Of a DNA stretch of 64,000 nucleotides, positions 59,219-64,000 are shown one piece after another (the stretch's first letter is position 1; every line of letters begins with the position of its first letter). The notes under the pieces are model-generated. The model worked only from the letters and a program-made list of their open reading frames with translations, searched no databases and was not told where the DNA came from. The stretch spans positions 320,737,186 to 320,801,185 of the forward strand of contig NC_058520.1 in the NCBI RefSeq assembly GCF_904849725.1, read 5' to 3'. This DNA comes from Hordeum vulgare subsp. vulgare. Lineage: Eukaryota; Streptophyta; Magnoliopsida; Poales; Poaceae. The position numbers were made by a program, and so were the translations under genes.

Positions 59219-62200
59219 TTACATTGTAGTAAATCTAACACCTATACAATTCTGGTGTTGATCATGCTTTGCCCGTGGATGAGGTTTAGTCAGCGGGTCT
59301 GCTACATTCAGATTCGTGTGCACTTCGCATATATTTACGTCCTCCCCTTCGACGTAGTCGCGGATGAGGTTGAAGCGTCGTTTGATGTGTCTGGTCTTCT
59401 TGTGAAATTGTGGTTCCTTTGCTAAGGCAATGGCACCCGTGTTGCCACGGAACAAGGTTATTGGATTCAGTGCGCTTGGCACCACTCCAAGATCCATCAT
59501 GAACTGCTTCATCCAGACACTCTCTTTAACCGCCTCCGAGGCAGCCATGTACTCCGCTTCACATGTAGAATCAGCTACGACGCTTTGCTTGGAACTGCAC
59601 CAGCTTACTGCACCCCCATTAAGAATAAATACGTATCCGGTCTGCGACTTAGAGTCGTCCGGATCTGTGTGAAAGCTTGCAACGACGTAACCTTTTACGG
59701 CGAGCTCTTTGTCACCTCCATACAAGAGAAACATCTCCTTAGTCCTTTTCAGGTACTTCAGGATATTCTTGACCGCCGTCCAGTGATCCACTCCTGGATT
59801 ACTCTGGAACCTGCCTGCCATACTTATGGCCAGGCTAACGTCCGGTCTAGTGCACAACATTGCATACATGATAGAACCTATGGCTGAAGCATAGGGGACG
59901 GTGCTCATATGCTCTCTATCTTTATCAATTGCTGGGCACTGAGTCTTACTCAATCTCGTACCTTGTAAAACTGGCAAGAACCCCTTCTTGTACTATTCCA
60001 TTTTGAACCTCTTCAAAACTTTATCAAGGTATGTGCTTTGTGAAAATCCTATTAGGCGTTTTAATCTATCCCTATAGATCTTAATGCCTAGAATGTAAGT
60101 AGCTTCTCCTAGGTCCTTCATAGAGAAACTTTTATTCAAGTAATCCTTTATGCTCTCCAAAAACTCCACGTTGTGTCCAATCAGCAATATGTCATCCACA
60201 TATAATATTAGAAACGCCACAGAGCTCCCACTCACTTTCTTGTAAATACAAGATTCTCCAACCACTTGTATAAACCCAAATGCTTTGATCACCTCATCAA
60301 AGCGTTTATTCCAACTCCGAGATGCTTGCACCAGTCCATAAATGGATCGTTGGAGCTTGCATACTTTGTTAGCATTTTTAGGATCGAAAAAACCTTCGGG
60401 TTGCATCATATACAACTCTTCCTTAAGAAACCGTTAAGGAACGCCATTTTGACATCCATCTGCCAGATTTCATAATCGAAAAATGCAGCTATTGCTAACA
60501 TAATTCGGACAGACTTAAGGATCACTACTGGCGAGAACGTCTCATCATAGTCAACTCCTTGAACTTGTGAAAAACCCTTTGCCACAAGTCGAGCTTTATA
60601 AATGGTCACATTACCGTCAGCGTCAGTCTTCTTCTTAAAGATCCATTTGTTCTGAATAGCCTTGCGGCCCTCAGGTAGTACTTCCAAAGTCCGCACTTTG
60701 TTTTCATACATGGATCCTATCTCGGACTTCATGGCCTCCAGCCATTTGTTGGAATCTGGGCCCACCATTGCTTCTTCATAATACGCAGGCTCATTGTTGT
60801 CTAACAACATAATTGATAAGGCGGGATTACCGTACCACTCTGGAGTAGTACGCGGTCTCGTCGACCTACGAGGTTCGATAGGAACTTGATCTAGAGTTTC
60901 ATGATCATCATCATTAACTTCCTCCTCAACCGGCATCGCAACGACAGGGGTTTCCCCTTGCCCTGCGCCACCATCCAGAGGGATGAGAGGTTCCATAACC
61001 TCATCAAGTTCTATCTTCCTCCCACTCAATTCTCTCGAGAGAAACTCCTTCTCGAGAAAAGCTCCATTCTTAGCAACAAACACTTTGCCCTCGGGTTTGA
61101 GATAGAAGGTGTACCCAACTGTCTCTTTCGGGTAACCTATGAAGATGCACTTTTCCGCTTTGGGTTCGAGCTTTTCAGGCTGAAGCTTTTTGACATAAGC
61201 ATCACATCCCCAAACTTTAAGAAACGACAACTTTGGTCTTTTGCCATACCACAGTTCGTATGGTGTCGTCTCAACGGATTTTGATGGTGCCCTATTTAAA
61301 GTGAATGAAGTTGTTTCTAATGCATAACCCCAAAACGATAACGGCAGATCGGTAAGAGACATCATAGATCGAACCATCTCTAATAAAGTACAATTACGAC
61401 GTTCAGACACACCATTACGCTTTGGTGTTCCAGGCAGTGTCAACTGTGAAACAATTCCACGTTGTCTTAAGTGAGCAGCAAACTCGAAACTCAGATATTC
61501 ACCCCCACGATCAGACCGTATGAATTTGATCTTCTTGTTACAATGATTTTCAACTTCACTCTGAAATTGCTTGAACTTTTAAAATGTTTCAGACTTGTGC
61601 TTCATTAAGTAGACATAACCATATGTACTCAAATCGTCAGTGAAGGTGAGAAAATAACGATATCCGCCGCATGCCTCCACGCTCATCGGACCACACACAT
61701 CGGTATGTATGATTTCCAACAAGTCACTTGCATGCTCCATTGTTCCAGAGAACGGAGTTTTAGTCATCTTGCCCATGAGGCATGGTTCGCACGTGTCAAG
61801 TGAATCAAAGTCAAGTGACTCCAAAAGTCCATCGGTATGGAGTTTCTTCATGCGCTGTACACCAATATGACCTAAGCGGCAGTGCCACAAAAACATGGCG
61901 CTATCATTGTTAACTCTAACTCTTTTGGTCTCAATGTTATGTATATGTGTATTATCACTATCAAGATTCAATATGAACAATCCTCTCACATTGGGTGCAT
62001 GACCATAAAAGATATTACTCATAGAAATAGAACAACCATTATTCTCTGATTTAAACGAGTAACCGTCTCGCAATAAACAAGATCCAGATATAATGTTCAT
62101 TCTCGACGCAGGCACTAAATAACAATTATTCAAGTTCATAACTAATACTGATGGTAATTGAAGTGAAACTGTGCCGACGGCGATTGCATCAACCTTGGAA

Positions 62201-63201
62201 CCATTTCCCACGCGCATCGTCACTTCATGTTTCGCCAGCCTTCGCCTATTCCACAGTTCCTGTTTCGAGTTGCAAATATGAGCAACAGAACCGGTATCGA
62301 ATACCCACACACTACTACGAGAGCTGGTTAAGTACACATCAATAACATGTATATCAAATATACCTGATTTTTCTTTGGCCGCCTTCTTATCAGCCAGATA
62401 CTTGGGGCAGTTGCGCTTCCAGTGACCCATACCCTTGCAATAATAGCACTCCATTTCAGGCTTAGGTCCAGCTTTGGGTTTCTTCGTCAGATTGGCAACA
62501 AGTTTGCCGCTCTTCTTTGAATTACCCTTCTTTCCTTTGCCGTTTCTCTTGAAACTAGTGGTCTTATTCACCATCAACACTTGATGTTCTTTACGGAGTT
62601 CTGACTCTGCGACTTTCAGCATCGCGAAGAACTCGCCGGGTGACTTGTTCATCCCTTGCATGTTCTAGTTCCACACAAAGCCCTTATAGCTTGGCGGCAG
62701 TGATTGAAGAATTATGTCAGTGATAGCCTCTTGCGGGAGTTCAATCCCCAGCTCAGCTAGACGGTTTGAGTACCCACACATTTTGAGCATGTGTTCACTG
62801 ACAGACGAATTCTCCTCCATCTTGCAAGCATAGAATTTATCGGAGGTCTCATACCTCTCGATCCGGGCGTTCTTCTGAAAGATAAACTTCAACTCCTGGA
62901 ACATCTCATATGCTCCATGACGCTCAAAGCGACGTTGAAGTCCCAGTTCTAAGCCATACAAGACTGCACATTGAACTACTGATTAGTCCTCCTTACGTGA
63001 TAACTAAGCGTTCTTAACATCTTGGTCAGCCATAGCGGGTGGTTCATCTCCTAACGCAGCATCAAGGACATAATCCTTCTTCCCAGCTTGTAGGATCAAC
63101 TTAAGATTACGAGCCCAGTCTACAAAGTTGCTTCCATCATCTTTCAACTTAGCTTTCTCTAGGAACGTATTAAGATTCAGGGTGACTGTCGCATGAGCCA
63201 T
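59219..63201 (-). pseudogene. Angela-3 gag-pol (copia order), nearly in one frame
   Basis: The ATG at 63201 (MAHATVTLN) and natural stop at 59219-59221 give the full family length. Visible: gag, CCHC knuckle (CYYCKGMGHWKRNC), protease with intact D-T-G-S, pre-integrase HHCC, integrase with HTDVCG, SDRGGEY and the NGVSE glutamate, RT with intact YVDDILLIG, and RNase H whose first Asp is Val (GYVVASF). Breaks: stops at about 63001 and 62982 (where Trp and Tyr are expected), 62662, 61576 and about 59990, and a single frameshift (one A lost) near 60430. It cannot be translated, but less damage has accumulated than in Angela-1 or -2. Confidence 0.93.
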
Positions 63202-64000
63202 GATCTACAACACAAATATATTCAAAGTGGACTTAGACTATGTTCAAGATAATTAGAGTTTAACTTAATCAAATTACTTGCTAAACTCCCACTCAAAAAG
63301 TACATCTCTCTAGTCATTTGAGTGGTTCATGATCCAATTCCACTAGCTCAAGTCCGATCATCACGTGAGTTGAGGATAGTTTCAGTGGTAAGCATCCCTA
63401 TGCTAATGATATCAACTATATGATTCATGATCGACCTTTCGGTCTCATGTGTTCCGAGGCCATGTCTGCACATGCTAGGCTCGTCAAGCTTAACCCGAGT
63501 GTTCCGCGTGTGCAACTGTTTTGCACCCGTTGTATGTGAACGTTGAGTCTATCACACCCGATCATCACGTGGTGTCTTGAAATGCCGAACTGTAGCAACG
63601 GTGCACAGTCGGGGAGAACACAATTTCGTCTTGAAATTTTAGTGAGAGATCACCTCATAATGCTACCATCGTTCTAAGCAAAATAAGGTGCATAAAAGGA
63701 TTAACATCACATGCAATTCATAAGTGACATGATATGGCCATCATCACGTGCTTCTTGATCTCCATCACCAAAGCACCGGCACGATCTTCTTTGTCACCGG
63801 CGCCACACCATGATCTCCATCAACGTGTCACCATCGGGGTTGTCGTGCTACTCATGCTATTACTACTAAAGCAACATCCTAGCAATATAGTAAACGCATC
63901 TGCAAGCACAAACGTTAGTTTAAAGACAACCCTATGGCTCCTGCCGGTTGCCGTACCATCGACGTGCAAGTCAATATTAACTATTACAACATGATCATCT
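63202..64000 (-). other. Angela-3 leader (partial)
   Basis: Non-coding leader matching 37937-38735 of Angela-2 and 15931-16579 of Angela-1. It passes the equivalent of the Gypsy-A insertion site at about 63840-63880 without any insertion. The PBS and 5' LTR lie beyond the window. Confidence 0.85.

Larger units (their letters stand above)
57329..64000 (-). mobile_element. Angela-3: Angela/BARE1/WIS copia element, minus strand, cut by the window end
   Basis: The 3' LTR, PPT, gag-pol and most of the leader are visible; the 5' LTR and right TSD lie beyond 64000. It is inserted in the Gypsy-B 3' LTR. Its coding region has the fewest frame changes of the three Angelas here. Confidence 0.93.

Noticed and set aside
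1..64000. Defence, biosynthetic or other novel gene system
   Set aside because: All sequence of any length is accounted for by LTR retrotransposons and their remains. No gene cluster outside them was found on either strand.

Overview
This is a gene-free stretch of repeat-rich plant nuclear DNA, almost certainly from a Triticeae grass (wheat, barley, rye or Aegilops). I recognise the copia LTRs as the Angela/BARE1/WIS family: the termini begin TGTTGGAAATATGCCC, the LTRs are about 1.8 kb, and gag starts near MA(R/H)ATxTLN. All the rest reads as gypsy-type LTR retrotransposon. I found no host gene, no tRNA or rRNA gene, and nothing bacterial or viral beyond retrotransposon remains. Family names come from memory; element borders come from LTR ends, target-site duplications (TSDs), primer-binding sites and polypurine tracts read directly in the sequence.

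The oldest layer is a long-LTR gypsy family, here called X, with an LTR of about 4.2 kb and a chromodomain at the end of pol (Tekay/Del-like chromovirus). One X LTR lies on the minus strand (559-22717). Its primer-binding site (542-554) and the first 0.5 kb of its internal region run off the left window edge. It abuts, head to head, the internal region of a plus-strand X element (22718-31235: an upstream ORF, gag, and pol with protease, RT, RNase H, integrase and chromodomain). That element's 3' LTR starts at 31236 and continues, in pieces, to 50365. Its chromodomain is split by a solo LTR of a related family Y (27855-31113, TSD CAACC).

The left X LTR holds Angela-1 (3683-21617, TSD CTTGG). 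This element is rearranged: a gypsy element (Gypsy-A) sits in its leader, and the LTR/leader/Gypsy-A block is present twice. In the second copy the gypsy is reduced to a solo LTR, and the end of pol plus the start of the 3' LTR are deleted. The right X LTR holds full-length Angela-2 (32111-40939, minus, TSD AATCC), full-length but pol-less Gypsy-C (41000-47841, minus, TSD GTTAG) and Gypsy-B (from 50366, plus). The 3' LTR of Gypsy-B is in turn cut by Angela-3 (57329 to beyond 64000, minus).

Every coding region seen is damaged. Angela-1 has lost catalytic Asp residues in protease, integrase and RT. Angela-3 is the least damaged in frame, with one frameshift and several stops. Gypsy-A and Gypsy-B keep only gag-protease sequence, and Gypsy-C carries a single ORF of unknown function. 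None of the three has RT or integrase, so they must have moved using another element's enzymes. Points most worth a second look: the duplicated nested insertion, the X/X head-to-head junction, the ORF upstream of X gag, and the conserved non-coding motifs and unknown ORF of the pol-less gypsies.
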